A DNA stretch of 64,000 nucleotides from Psychroflexus gondwanensis ACAM 44 (GCF_000355905.1 NZ_APLF01000007.1:1-64000), one strand, 5' to 3'. Shown: positions 1 to 9,211, numbered from the stretch's first letter. Notes: a model not told the origin generated them from the letters alone. A program made the numbers and translations.

Positions 1-1
1 C

Positions 2-289
2 AGAATATTTAATATATTTTTGGTTTTATGTATCGCAGCTTTTTCTATAAGCTGTGATACTGACCCAATATTGTCAGAAGCTAATGTGGTAAGTTTTGAA
101 GAAACTTCAAAATCTTTAGCTATAGACGTTGGTTCTTCTGTAAAAGGATTTACCCTAACATTATCAGGTTTAAATATCCCAGCAATGGTTATAATAATTG
201 GTGGTTCTCAAGAAGGTTTAGTAAATTTTACAATAAATTATAATGATAAGCTTAGTACAATTCTTATTATATTAAGCGGGATTTTTTAA
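2..289 (+). CDS. C-terminal part of a small lipoprotein gene, 5' end outside the window
   Basis: The reading frame is open from the window edge and reads RIFNIFLVLCIAAFSISCDTDP at its start, which looks like the end of a lipoprotein signal peptide with the lipobox Cys in SISC. The true start is therefore probably just upstream of base 1. About 75 residues follow with no recognisable domain and the frame ends at a TAA. The last residues (about 75-89, Ile/Leu rich) may be read-through into non-native sequence, because a decayed transposase begins about 30 bp downstream. The protein would sit in the outer or inner membrane by a lipid anchor. The function is unknown, and it could be a lipoprotein truncated by the adjacent IS remnant. 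Confidence 0.5.
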   Translation, partial: RIFNIFLVLCIAAFSISCDTDPILSEANVVSFEETSKSLAIDVGSSVKGFTLTLSGLNIPAMVIIIGGSQEGLVNFTINYNDKLSTILIILSGIF

Positions 290-321
290 TTTGTAAGTTC
301 AAGAAATAAGTACAAAACTAT

Positions 322-736
322 AATCAATTGAACCTCCCTGAAAGGTATCAAATCCAAGCCTTACTGGAAACAGAAATTAGTAAAAGTGAAATCGCTAAAA
401 TTCTAGGAATTGTCCCCTGTACAATTTATAGAGAACTGGGCCGGAACATCGCTAAGTGAGGAAGGACAACTGGAAAGCATGTAGCATCAAATGCTTAAAG
501 ACGTGCAGATACCAAGAATAAGGTTAAGCAAATAATGTTCGTAAAGCCTCTAAAAGAGCTATTACTGGTTTATTGCGCTATGAGAAGCGGAGCACAGAAC
601 TTATCAGTAAGCGCTTAGAACTTGATGACGAAGATTCCGTGAGTCACGAAACAATATATCGGTGGAAATGGAATGTCAAGAAAAGTAAGAAGAAAACAGA
701 TTTAAGAAAAGTCTCTGAAAAACGAATTAAAGAAGT
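322..736 (+). pseudogene. decayed IS30-family transposase
   Basis: From 322 one frame reads LPERYQIQALLETEISKSEI and goes on to ILGIVPCTIYRELGRN, the N-terminal helix-turn-helix pattern of IS30 transposases, then stops at 457-459. After frame shifts, bases 573-736 read ISKRLELDDEDSVSHETIYRW, matching the IS30 block (SPEQIS..L....VSHETIY) before the DDE core. The DDE catalytic domain is absent and the whole is far shorter than the usual 300-380 residues, so this is a dead remnant. No clear terminal inverted repeats are visible. It lies between a truncated lipoprotein gene and the S8 peptidase gene, so a past insertion probably scarred this spot. Confidence 0.75.
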
Positions 737-849
737 TGAAAGATTACTAAATTACAGATCAATTATAAAATTTAATTATTTAACCCAATTCAAGTCCTAA
801 AAAAATAAATGTTTTGCACTTATGGGTTGAACTCAGCATTTAAAAAATT

Positions 850-2697
850 ATGAAAAAAATATTAATATTTATTTGTTGTTTAACTTCTTTGGTTGTTTTT
901 CCACAACAGAAACTAGAAGAATTAATAAATGAAACTGAAAAAATTACAAATGAAAGAAATCAAAGGATTTTAGACTATAAAAAATCAACCCCAGAAACTA
1001 TTCTAACAAATGAAAAAAGATTGTTATGGGATATAATGAATGGCAAGCCTATCTACATAGAAAATTTCAATCTAAACTCAGAAAATGCATTGCGAACAAA
1101 CTACCTAAAAAGAGGTTTATATGGTTTGGATTTAAAAGGCGATGGCTTAAGTATTGGAATATGGGAGGTAGGGGGTATTCCAGAGGTAATGCATCCAGAA
1201 TTTATGGATGATAATTCGAATACTAGAATCATAAATAAAGATGGCAGCATTTCTGAAACATTTCATGCTACCCATGTAGCAGGAACACTTATAGCTAAGG
1301 GGAATGATCCAACAGCTGAAGGGATGGCAACTGGTGCTGTTTTAAATGCTTACGATGCGACAGATGACAAAATAGAGGTAATAACTGCTTTAGGTAAAAA
1401 TGAAATTATAGTATCTAATCATTCTTATGGTTTTCCTGTAAAAAATTTAGAAGGAAATGAATGGTTTATGGGCGCCTATAGCCAAGAGGCTAAAAGCTGG
1501 GACGATATTATAAATTTATTTCCATATTATACTCCTGTATTTGCAGCTGGTAACGATGGGAATACTTTATATGATGGTGGTTTTTTTATAGGATATGATA
1601 AACTTACTGGAAGTACTAATTCTAAAAATACACTTGTAGTGTCAAATGCTAATATAATAGATATAGAACGTAGAACTGGTGTATTTAGCAATGCAACTAT
1701 AAATTCTGGAAGTTCACAAGGTCCAACTGATGATGGGCGAATTAAACCTGACATTACAGGCCTTGGAAGTAGAATATATTCAACAGCACTTAACGAAGGA
1801 TATGGTACTGCTACTGGAACTTCCATGGCTTCGCCAAATGTTGCTGGCTCAGCCTTGTTGTTACAAGAATTACATCGTAATCTATATGGACAATTTATGC
1901 TTTCCTCTACTCTCAAAGGTCTTATTTCTGTAACTGCAGATGATGCAGGCTCCACAGGTCCAGATCCTAATTTTGGATGGGGAATTATGAATTCAAAAAG
2001 AGCCTCTGAAGCGATAATAAATAATTATAGTGATGACATTATAGAAGAAAAAACATTAAATCAAGATCAAACTCAAACTATCCGAGTCCAAAATAATAGT
2101 GGCAAAATAATGAAAGTTGCGATCGCATGGAACGATCCTGCAGGGGTCGCTATTGAAGAGATTTATAATGACACTACTCCTGTTCTCGTAAACGATTTAG
2201 ATGTAAGAATAAAAAATCTTAACAATGATCAAATTTATTTCCCTTGGCTTTTAGATATTAACAATCCTTCTACTCCAGCTCTAAAAGGAGACAATATCGT
2301 AGATAATATTGAAATTATAGAAATAGATCAACAAGGCTTATTTGATATTACAATATCTCACAAAAATGATTTATCTCAAGAAAAACAAATTTATAGCATT
2401 ATTGTTTTAAACGGTAAAGAACAAAATTTATCTAACTCAAATTTTGAATCAAATTCTATCATTTTTTGGCCTAATCCAGTTAAAAACAATCTTAACATTA
2501 CCACCAAAGATTTTAGATTTAATGATGATATCAGTGTTTCTATTTATGACATGACGGGTAGAGAAATCTTAAGCCTAAGTGATTTCAACAATCCCAATGC
2601 TCTAAATATTGATGTAAGCACACTTTCAAATGGTGTATATATTGTAAACTTGACTGATGGTCAACACTCTATCCAAAGTAGAATCATTAAAGAATAA
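850..2697 (+). CDS. S8 (subtilisin-like) serine peptidase with T9SS type A sorting domain
   Basis: A 615-residue exported protein. Residues 1-19 are a signal peptide (Lys-Lys, hydrophobic run, Gln after cleavage). The S8 catalytic domain spans about 90-400: the His motif HATHVAG (His139), the oxyanion Asn in AAGND (Asn235) and the nucleophile motif GTSMASP (Ser325) are all present. The first catalytic block reads GIWEVGG, placing Glu106 where the family has Asp. A jelly-roll P-domain-like region follows (about 400-530), then a T9SS type A sorting domain (FWPNPV to the C-terminal RIIKE) that directs outer-membrane export and surface anchoring or release. Likely an extracellular protease of T9SS secretion, if Glu106 supports activity. 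It stands alone and is followed by a strong terminator. Confidence 0.88.
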   Translation: MKKILIFICCLTSLVVFPQQKLEELINETEKITNERNQRILDYKKSTPETILTNEKRLLWDIMNGKPIYIENFNLNSENALRTNYLKRGLYGLDLKGDGLSIGIWEVGGIPEVMHPEFMDDNSNTRIINKDGSISETFHATHVAGTLIAKGNDPTAEGMATGAVLNAYDATDDKIEVITALGKNEIIVSNHSYGFPVKNLEGNEWFMGAYSQEAKSWDDIINLFPYYTPVFAAGNDGNTLYDGGFFIGYDKLTGSTNSKNTLVVSNANIIDIERRTGVFSNATINSGSSQGPTDDGRIKPDITGLGSRIYSTALNEGYGTATGTSMASPNVAGSALLLQELHRNLYGQFMLSSTLKGLISVTADDAGSTGPDPNFGWGIMNSKRASEAIINNYSDDIIEEKTLNQDQTQTIRVQNNSGKIMKVAIAWNDPAGVAIEEIYNDTTPVLVNDLDVRIKNLNNDQIYFPWLLDINNPSTPALKGDNIVDNIEIIEIDQQGLFDITISHKNDLSQEKQIYSIIVLNGKEQNLSNSNFESNSIIFWPNPVKNNLNITTKDFRFNDDISVSIYDMTGREILSLSDFNNPNALNIDVSTLSNGVYIVNLTDGQHSIQSRIIKE

Positions 2698-2719
2698 GTC
2701 ACTAAATCATAGGATTACT

Positions 2720-2755
2720 AAAGGGATTGACATAATTTTGTCAATCCCTTTTAAT
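2720..2755 (+). terminator. intrinsic terminator after the S8 peptidase
   Basis: AAAGGGATTGACA (2720-2732) pairs perfectly with TGTCAATCCCTTT (2739-2751) around a 6-nt loop, and T-rich sequence follows. It lies 22 bp after the peptidase stop and just before rlmB. Confidence 0.8.
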
Positions 2756-2763
2756 TTATAGTT

Positions 2764-3513
2764 ATGGAAGAATCTAACATCATTTTTGGAATACATAGTA
2801 TTGTTGAAGCCTTAAGGCAAGACAAAGACATCGAAAAGATTATCTTATTACGAGATTCTGACAATCCTAAGCTTAAGGAAATTGAAGGTCTAGCAAAGCA
2901 GAACACCATAAAAGTCTCCTACGTTCCCATTCAAAAATTTAGAAAGTACGAACAATTTAATCACCAAGGGGCTATTGCACATACTTCAAAAATAAGTTAC
3001 AGTGATTTTGAGACAACTGTTGAAAAGGTTTTAGAAGCCAAAGAGAAACCTTTATTCTTACTGTTAGATGGTATTACCGATGTAAGAAACTTAGGAGCTA
3101 TTTTAAGAACGGCAGAATGTACTGGTGTAGATGCCGTCATTCTACCCAAGAGCGGGAGCGCTCAAGTAAACAACGAAACCATAAAAACATCTGCTGGAGC
3201 AGCTTACAGTATCTCGATATGCAAAGTAGACCATCTTAAGGATGCTTTGTTCTATTTAAAATCATCTGGTGTTGAAATTGTTGCGGTGACAGAAAAAACA
3301 AATACCTCCGTTTATGAATTGGAACTCAATAAGCCACTAGCTCTACTTATGGGTGGTGAAGGAGAAGGCATCCAACCTAGCATACTAAAATTAGTTGATC
3401 AAAAGGGGAAACTTCCTATGTTAGGCAGTATCGAATCTTTAAACGTTTCTGTGGCCTGTGGTGTGGTCTTATACGAATGCCTAAGGCAACAAAACGTCAC
3501 TGCTGCCAAATAA
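2764..3513 (+). CDS. rlmB: 23S rRNA 2'-O-ribose methyltransferase, TrmH/SpoU family (RlmB-like)
   Basis: 249 residues, typical for RlmB. The N-terminal 1-80 region (IFGIHSIVEAL, then FNHQGAIA) is the L30e-like substrate-binding domain. The C-terminal SPOUT domain shows motif 1 NLGAILRTAECTGVDAVILP (about 110-129), motif 2 around LMGGEGEGI and motif 3 LNVSVACGVVLYE, which together form the knotted SAM-binding site. The family methylates the 2'-O of a 23S rRNA guanosine (G2251 in E. coli) in the cytoplasm. Assignment to RlmB rather than another TrmH paralogue rests on the N-terminal domain and length. Convergent with the rhomboid gene, ending 1 bp before it. Confidence 0.85.
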   Translation: MEESNIIFGIHSIVEALRQDKDIEKIILLRDSDNPKLKEIEGLAKQNTIKVSYVPIQKFRKYEQFNHQGAIAHTSKISYSDFETTVEKVLEAKEKPLFLLLDGITDVRNLGAILRTAECTGVDAVILPKSGSAQVNNETIKTSAGAAYSISICKVDHLKDALFYLKSSGVEIVAVTEKTNTSVYELELNKPLALLMGGEGEGIQPSILKLVDQKGKLPMLGSIESLNVSVACGVVLYECLRQQNVTAAK

Positions 3514-3514
3514 A

Positions 3515-4276
3515 TCAATCTTTATCATCAGCCTTATATTTAACTTCAACTTCATCTGCGGTTGTAGATTGTGAGAAACTTGGATCTTCATGATCTGGAT
3601 CTAAAGGTCTGAAGTTGCCGTTTTCATCAAACTGTTTCATAAATTCATCTTCTGAATTCGATTTCTTTTTCGGCTTATGTAAAGGGGGCAAATCCTGAAA
3701 ATGAGTAGATTTCAGAAAGAAACTCAAAAGCAATCCAGAAATAAATCCGGATAAATGCCCTTCCCAAGAAATTCCTGGCTCGCCAGGCATAGTGCCCCAA
3801 ACTAAACTCCCGTATAAAAAGACCACGATAAGGGCTAGGGCAACGAGCCTATAATTTCTGGAGCCTATACCTTTAAAAAACAAAAAAGATGCTAAAAAAT
3901 AAACTACACCACTAGCTCCTATATGAAATGAAGGCCTTGCAATAATCCAGGTTAACAGTCCTGAGCTTAGCAAGCCGAAAAGCAAAGCCTTCCAGGCAAT
4001 ATCTTTGTAGAAGTAAAATAAACTAGCTAATAAAACTAAAAGTGGAATTGAATTTTTATAGAGGTGATCTATCCCACTATGTATAAATGGGGAAGCAAAA
4101 ATTCCGAATAAACCTCTCACCTGTCTTGGGTATACCCCAAAGGATGTAAAATTAAATCTGAATCTAATTTCAATCCAATAAACTATCCATATAGAGAATA
4201 CAATGAGAAGCGGCCATAGAATGGCAGGGGCTAAGGAGGATTTGTGATGTTGGTCTATAGGATTTATACTCTTCAT
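3515..4276 (-). CDS. rhomboid-family intramembrane serine protease
   Basis: 253 residues with about six membrane segments between 17 and 190. The catalytic serine lies in GASG (Ser122) and the partner histidine in WEGHLSG (His174). The upstream HLYKN block (His71, Asn75) provides the oxyanion hole residues, so the dyad is intact. The soluble C-terminus (about 190-253) is charged and acidic and of unknown role. The enzyme would cleave membrane protein substrates in the inner membrane; substrates cannot be deduced. It is divergent from rarA, sharing a roughly 95-bp intergenic region, and convergent with rlmB. Confidence 0.88.
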   Translation of the reverse strand: MKSINPIDQHHKSSLAPAILWPLLIVFSIWIVYWIEIRFRFNFTSFGVYPRQVRGLFGIFASPFIHSGIDHLYKNSIPLLVLLASLFYFYKDIAWKALLFGLLSSGLLTWIIARPSFHIGASGVVYFLASFLFFKGIGSRNYRLVALALIVVFLYGSLVWGTMPGEPGISWEGHLSGFISGLLLSFFLKSTHFQDLPPLHKPKKKSNSEDEFMKQFDENGNFRPLDPDHEDPSFSQSTTADEVEVKYKADDKD

Positions 4277-4358
4277 AGTTCAAAAGTATTAAAAAGCGAC
4301 TATTAAATAGAGGTCTGTTAAGAATTCATTTAAATAAAACAGGCTGAAAAGAAATCCT

Positions 4359-4366
4359 TAATTTTG
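4359..4366 (+). promoter_or_regulatory. TAnnTTTG -7 element for rarA
   Basis: TAATTTTG matches the Bacteroidota -7 consensus TAnnTTTG and ends only 4 bp before the rarA ATG, implying a very short or leaderless transcript. Confidence 0.5.
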
Positions 4367-4370
4367 AATT

Positions 4371-5648
4371 ATGAAAGCACCCTTAGCCGAAAGATTACGA
4401 CCAAAACAACTCTCCGATTACCTAAGCCAAACTCACCTTATTGGCGAAAAGGGGACTATTTCTCAAATGATTAAACGAGATTTAATACCGTCAATTATCC
4501 TTTGGGGACCACCAGGCATTGGTAAAACCACCTTGGCAAACTTGATTTCTAAAGAGACCAAGAGAAGCTTTTTTACTTTGTCTGCTATAAGCAGTGGCGT
4601 AAAGGACGTGAGAGAAGTCATCCAAAAAGCCAAACAAGATCAGGGTCTATTTGAACAAAAGAATCCAATTTTATTTATAGATGAGATCCACAGATTTAGC
4701 AAATCTCAACAAGATTCACTTTTGGGGGCTGTAGAAAAAGGCTGGATTACCCTTATAGGAGCTACTACAGAAAATCCAAGTTTTGAAGTCATTCCAGCAC
4801 TACTTTCCCGCTGCCAAGTTTATGTCCTTAACGAATTTTCTAAGGAGGACTTAATTCTGCTTTTAAATAGAGCCAAATCTGAAGACGACTATCTTTCCAA
4901 AAAAAATATCACTTTAAAAGAAACGACTTCTCTACTTCGATTAAGCGGAGGTGATGCCAGAAAACTTCTGAATATGTTTGAGCTGGTCGTTAATTCTGTA
5001 GATGATGAGAATATCATTATTACAAATGATCTCGTTGAAGAAAAAATTCAACAGAAAACGGCTAGATACGATAAAGCTGGGGAGCAACATTATGATATCA
5101 TATCGGCTTTTATAAAATCGATAAGGGGAAGCGATCCCAATGCAGCCGTATACTGGCTAGCAAGAATGATAGAAGGTGGTGAAGACGTCAAGTTTATTGC
5201 TAGAAGACTTATCATTTTATCAAGCGAAGACATTGGGAATGCAAATCCCACTGCTCTTATTATGGCTAATAACACCTTCCAAGCTGTGAATACAATTGGT
5301 TTTCCAGAAGCTAGGATAATTTTAAGTCAATGTGTGATTTACTTAGCGACTTCACCAAAAAGCAACGCCTCTTACCAAGCCATAAACGAAGCACAAGCCC
5401 TCGTAAAACAAACTGGAGACCTTTCTGTACCGCTTTCCATAAGAAACGCCCCCACCAAATTGATGAAAGACCTAGGCTATGGGAATGAATACAAATATGC
5501 CCACAACTATGAAAACAATTTTGTTCAAGCTGAATTTATGCCCGAAGACCTAACCGATAAAGTTTTGTTTAAACCTGGCAAAAACAAAAGGGAAGATCAA
5601 TTAAGACAATTTTTAAAACAAAAGTGGACTGGTAAATATGACTACTAG
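4371..5648 (+). CDS. rarA: replication-associated recombination protein A (RarA/MgsA) AAA+ ATPase
   Basis: 425 residues, standard for the family. The AAA+ core has Walker [10 protein letters not shown] (46-54), Walker [10 protein letters not shown] (Asp104, Glu105), sensor 1 in GATTENPSF and the arginine finger context in LLSRCQV. The C-terminal half (about 230-425) carries the MgsA tetramerisation region ([20 protein letters not shown], then [16 protein letters not shown]). RarA acts at stalled replication forks and with SSB. The gene stands alone, and its stop overlaps the stop of the convergent downstream gene by 4 bp. Confidence 0.93.
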   Translation: MKAPLAERLRPKQLSDYLSQTHLIGEKGTISQMIKRDLIPSIILWGPPGIGKTTLANLISKETKRSFFTLSAISSGVKDVREVIQKAKQDQGLFEQKNPILFIDEIHRFSKSQQDSLLGAVEKGWITLIGATTENPSFEVIPALLSRCQVYVLNEFSKEDLILLLNRAKSEDDYLSKKNITLKETTSLLRLSGGDARKLLNMFELVVNSVDDENIIITNDLVEEKIQQKTARYDKAGEQHYDIISAFIKSIRGSDPNAAVYWLARMIEGGEDVKFIARRLIILSSEDIGNANPTALIMANNTFQAVNTIGFPEARIILSQCVIYLATSPKSNASYQAINEAQALVKQTGDLSVPLSIRNAPTKLMKDLGYGNEYKYAHNYENNFVQAEFMPEDLTDKVLFKPGKNKREDQLRQFLKQKWTGKYDY

Positions 5649-6415
5649 TCGATTTTCTTGAACGTTACTTTTTGAATTCCATTCAAGTCTCGATCCATAT
5701 ATTCAACTAAAAGATTTCCTTCAGCATCAAAATAACCAGCTCCGTTTATAGTTTTTGAATTAAAAACAAAGGAACCCTTATCTGCTTTTTTAAGCTGAGC
5801 ATAATTTATCTTACCTTGGTTGGATAAAAGATCATATCCACCTGAAGAATTAGAAACCAGCCAATAGGATTCCCCGCCAAATTTATAAATAGACTTATTT
5901 GGGTACTTCTCCTCTAGGTTTGAATGTGAACTTTCCGAAATATCATCTGCATCATTAGCCGAATCTTTAAATGTATTTAAAGACTCATCATAGGTATAAC
6001 TTGCTGTGGAAAAGGACTCAAAAGCATTTCTTAAGGCATCTTTATATGATTTTTCAAAATCTTTTATCCTGCTTACCCCTACACTGGTTTTATAAACAGT
6101 ATTTCCTGAACAATCACTAAGTAAGACTTTAACTTTAGTAGTTAGGAAACCCCCTTCATCAATTACATCTGCTCTTAATGATTTGCAGGGGTCTAATCTT
6201 AAAGCTAATGGCTTTTCTTCTTTATCCATATACACTATAAAGCCTTCCTCTTGGAATAAGACTCGGGCAAGAATATTAAGCCTATATTGGTTGGGCTCTG
6301 ATTGAAAACTAAACTGCATGGGGACGATTACATATTCATAAGCATTTAAGCTTTTCGTTTGTCCAAAACTAAATTGAAGTGATAATGCGAAAATGAAAAT
6401 TAGTATATATTTCAT
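5645..6415 (-). CDS. exported protein of unknown function
   Basis: 256 residues beginning with a clear signal peptide (MKYILIFIFALSLQFSFGQ), so periplasmic or outer-membrane associated. The remainder has two parts: about 25-140 with alternating beta strands (VIVPMQFSFQ..., VKVLLSDCSGNTVYKT) and a C-terminal half with repeated Tyr/Gly strands (YKFGGESYWLVSNSSGGYDLL). It resembles conserved flavobacterial hypothetical proteins and I recognise no catalytic motif. It lies 1 bp downstream of the yjjG-like gene on the same strand and is probably co-transcribed with it. Confidence 0.7.
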   Translation of the reverse strand: MKYILIFIFALSLQFSFGQTKSLNAYEYVIVPMQFSFQSEPNQYRLNILARVLFQEEGFIVYMDKEEKPLALRLDPCKSLRADVIDEGGFLTTKVKVLLSDCSGNTVYKTSVGVSRIKDFEKSYKDALRNAFESFSTASYTYDESLNTFKDSANDADDISESSHSNLEEKYPNKSIYKFGGESYWLVSNSSGGYDLLSNQGKINYAQLKKADKGSFVFNSKTINGAGYFDAEGNLLVEYMDRDLNGIQKVTFKKID

Positions 6416-6416
6416 A

Positions 6417-7091
6417 CTAAAAAAAGGTTTTGAGTTCGTTTAAATTTTGAATTTGGAGACCTTTATAGTTAGCGTCATATCCAAAAAATATGGCTTCTAT
6501 CCCTATAGCCTTTGCTCCTTCTACATCCGCTTCAAGACTATCGCCTATCATGATACTCTGGGAGTGCTTTGTTTTTGCAAGGTCTAAGGCATAATCAAAA
6601 ATAATCCTGTTTGGCTTCTTGACTCCTGCGTCTTCCGAGGTGGTTATTGTCTTAAAGTAAGGAGACAATTTTGAATTCCCTAGCTTCTTATGTTGCACAT
6701 CGTAAAAGCCATTGGTAATGATATGAAGTTTATATTTGGCAGATAAATAGTCCAGCACTTCAAATGTATTCGGAAACAAATGATTGTAGTTTGGCAAATG
6801 TTCAATATAAGCTAGAGATAAATCATCGATGAGCTGATCGGATGCTGAGTACTTAAGCGTATTAAAAACTTCGCTCAAGCGATGAAATCTCAGGTTTTTT
6901 TGCTCGATCTTACCTTCCCTAAAAAGCTTCCAATACTTTTTATTCACAGGTAAGTAAACCTGCAGAAAATCGTTCAGCGGTAAATCAACCTTATAGCTTT
7001 TAAAAATTGTCTCAAAAGTAAGTTCTGAGTTTTTGTCAAAATCCCAAAGAGTGTGGTCTAGGTCAAAAAAAATATCGGTTATCTCTTTCAT
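6417..7091 (-). CDS. yjjG: YjjG-family noncanonical pyrimidine nucleotidase (HAD hydrolase)
   Basis: 224 residues. HAD motif I is FFDLDHTLWDF (nucleophile Asp9 and Asp11), motif II is the ITNGF block, motif III the conserved Lys in VKKPN, and motif IV MIGDSLEADVEGA. The helical cap between motifs I and II and the TLWDF signature match the YjjG/YfnB subgroup, which dephosphorylates non-canonical pyrimidine nucleotides in the cytoplasm. Its start overlaps the stop of the upstream deacetylase-like gene by 4 bp, indicating translational coupling. Confidence 0.85.
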   Translation of the reverse strand: MKEITDIFFDLDHTLWDFDKNSELTFETIFKSYKVDLPLNDFLQVYLPVNKKYWKLFREGKIEQKNLRFHRLSEVFNTLKYSASDQLIDDLSLAYIEHLPNYNHLFPNTFEVLDYLSAKYKLHIITNGFYDVQHKKLGNSKLSPYFKTITTSEDAGVKKPNRIIFDYALDLAKTKHSQSIMIGDSLEADVEGAKAIGIEAIFFGYDANYKGLQIQNLNELKTFF

Positions 7092-8374
7092 TGTTTCATT
7101 TCTTTCATGAGTGCAAATATGGCATTTTTTGAATAGCGATCTGCAAAATCTGAATTTTCAAATATAAAATTCATTTGTCCGTCTACTGATTTTATAGTGG
7201 ATCTTAATTCTTTTAGTTCTTCAATTTTATCATAGATATCTATGCCTTTTAAAACTCTAGAATTTAAAATATAAGGCTGTATAACCAGTCCAGACACTTG
7301 CTCCAAATTCAAGTCATAAAACTGGAAAGCGGTGCAAGTCCCCGCTCGAAAGCCTATATTTTTTTGATAGCCCATAGAAAAATCTTTCTCGACTTCCAAC
7401 TTGTTGAAATTGAGATAGGCATCCGGAAAATTAAGATGGTAATTCTTTATAAGCGTTTTCACCAAGCTTCTGTTTACGATGCTCTCCCAACGTTTTATTT
7501 CCTTCTTGAGAATTTTAAAGTCGTGGAGTGCTTCAAACCCTGGCAAAAGTCCTAAGTCTCCATAATCTCCCATAGATTTAATAAGCTTATGATAGATTCT
7601 TTTATTGTAACTAATACTTTTGCTGTATCTGGAGTAGTTGCTCAATTGAAAATAAAAATCGAGCTTCAATTTGTTCTCCTTTGCAAAACCTATAAGTTCA
7701 TCATAAATATCATTAGGATCTGACTGAAGCCTCAACATAGTTTTAAATCGATCAAAAAGAGATTTGATCTGGAGTTGAAGAATATCCCTAAAAGAAGCCC
7801 CTACAAATCTTACAAACCCATTGTGCCTATGTTCAAAAGCTTTGGACACTGCTATTAAAAAATGACTGTTGAATCTTCGCTTTGGAAAAGTAATGCTAGG
7901 GAACTTAGCCTCCAATATTTTTTTTAGCTTATAAGCCCAAACATCTACCACTGGCTGTTTTAAAAAATCATGTTGGTGGGCCAAGCTTTCTTCAATAGGA
8001 TAAGAATCTACGTCATTTTTCACATGCGGCTGATACTCTTCATATCTGGTAATCAAATAGAATGCAGCTGAAAAAATATCAAAAGGAATTTCACTTTCTG
8101 AAGAGACTCGAAAAAAGCACGGGACATCTTCCCAACGATCCATGCTGAAGTTAAGATCATTAATCCCTTGCTCATCCAACAAGCCAAACTTTTGGATAAA
8201 AATTTCATTACCCAATTTTTTCTTAGCGTAAGAAAATTTTACGCCCTCGAAAGCAATGAAATCTTCAACTTTTGTGCAGAACTTGACTTTAAACCCCAGT
8301 ATCCTTCCACACATTTGTCTAAAGATATAGTTGATTCTTGGGGTTTGTTTTGGAATGTAAACTAATATTTCCAT
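7088..8374 (-). CDS. polysaccharide deacetylase-like protein (DUF7033 type), probably catalytically degenerate
   Basis: 428 residues. The N-terminus (ILVYIPKQTPRINYIFRQMC, then ITRYEEY) and C-terminal block GYQKNIGFRAGTCTAFQFYD match a flavobacterial family of cytoplasmic polysaccharide-deacetylase-like proteins. From memory, relatives carry a TxDID metal and base motif near residue 175 and a GIHPS motif near 277. Here the corresponding stretches read FLIAVSKAF (172-180) and GLLPGF (275-280), so the Asp pair and metal His seem lost. It may be a pseudoenzyme or act by a different site. No signal peptide. It lies between radC (3-bp gap) and yjjG (4-bp overlap), in one operon. Confidence 0.65.
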   Translation of the reverse strand: MEILVYIPKQTPRINYIFRQMCGRILGFKVKFCTKVEDFIAFEGVKFSYAKKKLGNEIFIQKFGLLDEQGINDLNFSMDRWEDVPCFFRVSSESEIPFDIFSAAFYLITRYEEYQPHVKNDVDSYPIEESLAHQHDFLKQPVVDVWAYKLKKILEAKFPSITFPKRRFNSHFLIAVSKAFEHRHNGFVRFVGASFRDILQLQIKSLFDRFKTMLRLQSDPNDIYDELIGFAKENKLKLDFYFQLSNYSRYSKSISYNKRIYHKLIKSMGDYGDLGLLPGFEALHDFKILKKEIKRWESIVNRSLVKTLIKNYHLNFPDAYLNFNKLEVEKDFSMGYQKNIGFRAGTCTAFQFYDLNLEQVSGLVIQPYILNSRVLKGIDIYDKIEELKELRSTIKSVDGQMNFIFENSDFADRYSKNAIFALMKEMKQ

Positions 8375-8377
8375 AAA

Positions 8378-9076
8378 TTAAAGTATACCTTCATCTGCGA
8401 AGCTAAAATAAGTTTTTTCTGTTACAATAATATGGTCCAAAATCTTTATGTCCAGGAGGTCACCAGCATTTTTCAATTTTTGGGTAATGGTTTTATCCGC
8501 TTGGCTAGGTTGCAAGGTGCCAGAGGGATGATTATGTACCAAAATGAGAGCTGTAGAACCATGAGCTAAAGCACTTTTATAAACCAAACGAGTGTCTACC
8601 ATAGTAGAGGTAATTCCGCCTTTGCTTAAAGGATATTTATAAATAATTTTATTTGAATTGTTCAACATTAGTATCCAAAACTGCTCGTGGTCCAAGTCCC
8701 CTAAAAAAGGATGCATTATTGTAAATACATCCTTACTTGTAGAAATTTTATTAAGCTCTTGGACAGACTCCGCTCCTCTCCTACTCCCCAGCTCAAGTGC
8801 TGCGATAATACTTATCGCTTTGGCTTCACCAATTCCTTTAAAATCTTGGAGTTGCTTCAAGTTCAATTTAGCGAGTTTTTGTAAACTATTTTCGGAGGTA
8901 TGTAAAATCCGCTTACAGAGCTCAACAGCACTTTCTTCCCTATTACCAGAGCCAATCAAGATAGCCAAAAGCTCTGCATCACTTAAACTGGATTTCCCTT
9001 TATGAATTAATTTTTCTCTTGGTCTATCGCTTTCGGACCAATTCTTTATGCTAAAAGATTTTGAAGAGGGTTTCAT
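8378..9076 (-). CDS. radC: RadC-family JAB/MPN domain protein
   Basis: 232 residues, the usual RadC length. A helix-hairpin-helix motif lies near 79-95 (FKGIGEAKAISI). The JAB1/MPN metalloprotease-like domain has the JAMM ligands: Glu131 and HNHPSG (His181, His183) with Asp194 in SQAD. The role of RadC is unsettled; an old link to DNA repair is not supported by later work, and the JAMM motif suggests a Zn-dependent isopeptidase-like activity. First gene of a probable operon with the deacetylase-like gene, yjjG and the exported protein. Confidence 0.9.
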   Translation of the reverse strand: MKPSSKSFSIKNWSESDRPREKLIHKGKSSLSDAELLAILIGSGNREESAVELCKRILHTSENSLQKLAKLNLKQLQDFKGIGEAKAISIIAALELGSRRGAESVQELNKISTSKDVFTIMHPFLGDLDHEQFWILMLNNSNKIIYKYPLSKGGITSTMVDTRLVYKSALAHGSTALILVHNHPSGTLQPSQADKTITQKLKNAGDLLDIKILDHIIVTEKTYFSFADEGIL

Positions 9077-9184
9077 ACTATTGCTTGTTTAGATAAAGAT
9101 AATCAAATGAGAAAAACCCTAAGCTCAACAATTCACAAGTCATAAATAATTGACTCGGAACTAAAATTCAGCTTAAAAACAGTG

Positions 9185-9192
9185 TAATTTTG
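9185..9192 (+). promoter_or_regulatory. TAnnTTTG -7 element for the PaiB-like gene
   Basis: TAATTTTG lies 20 bp before the ATG at 9212 in the intergenic space between radC and the PaiB-like gene. No convincing -33 element was identified. Confidence 0.45.
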
Positions 9193-9211
9193 ACATTTTA
9201 ACTTCTGAACT

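Noticed and set aside
1527-1955. 142-codon antisense frame in the S8 peptidase gene
   Set aside because: It overlaps the conserved catalytic region on the opposite strand and has no recognisable motif; typical shadow frame.
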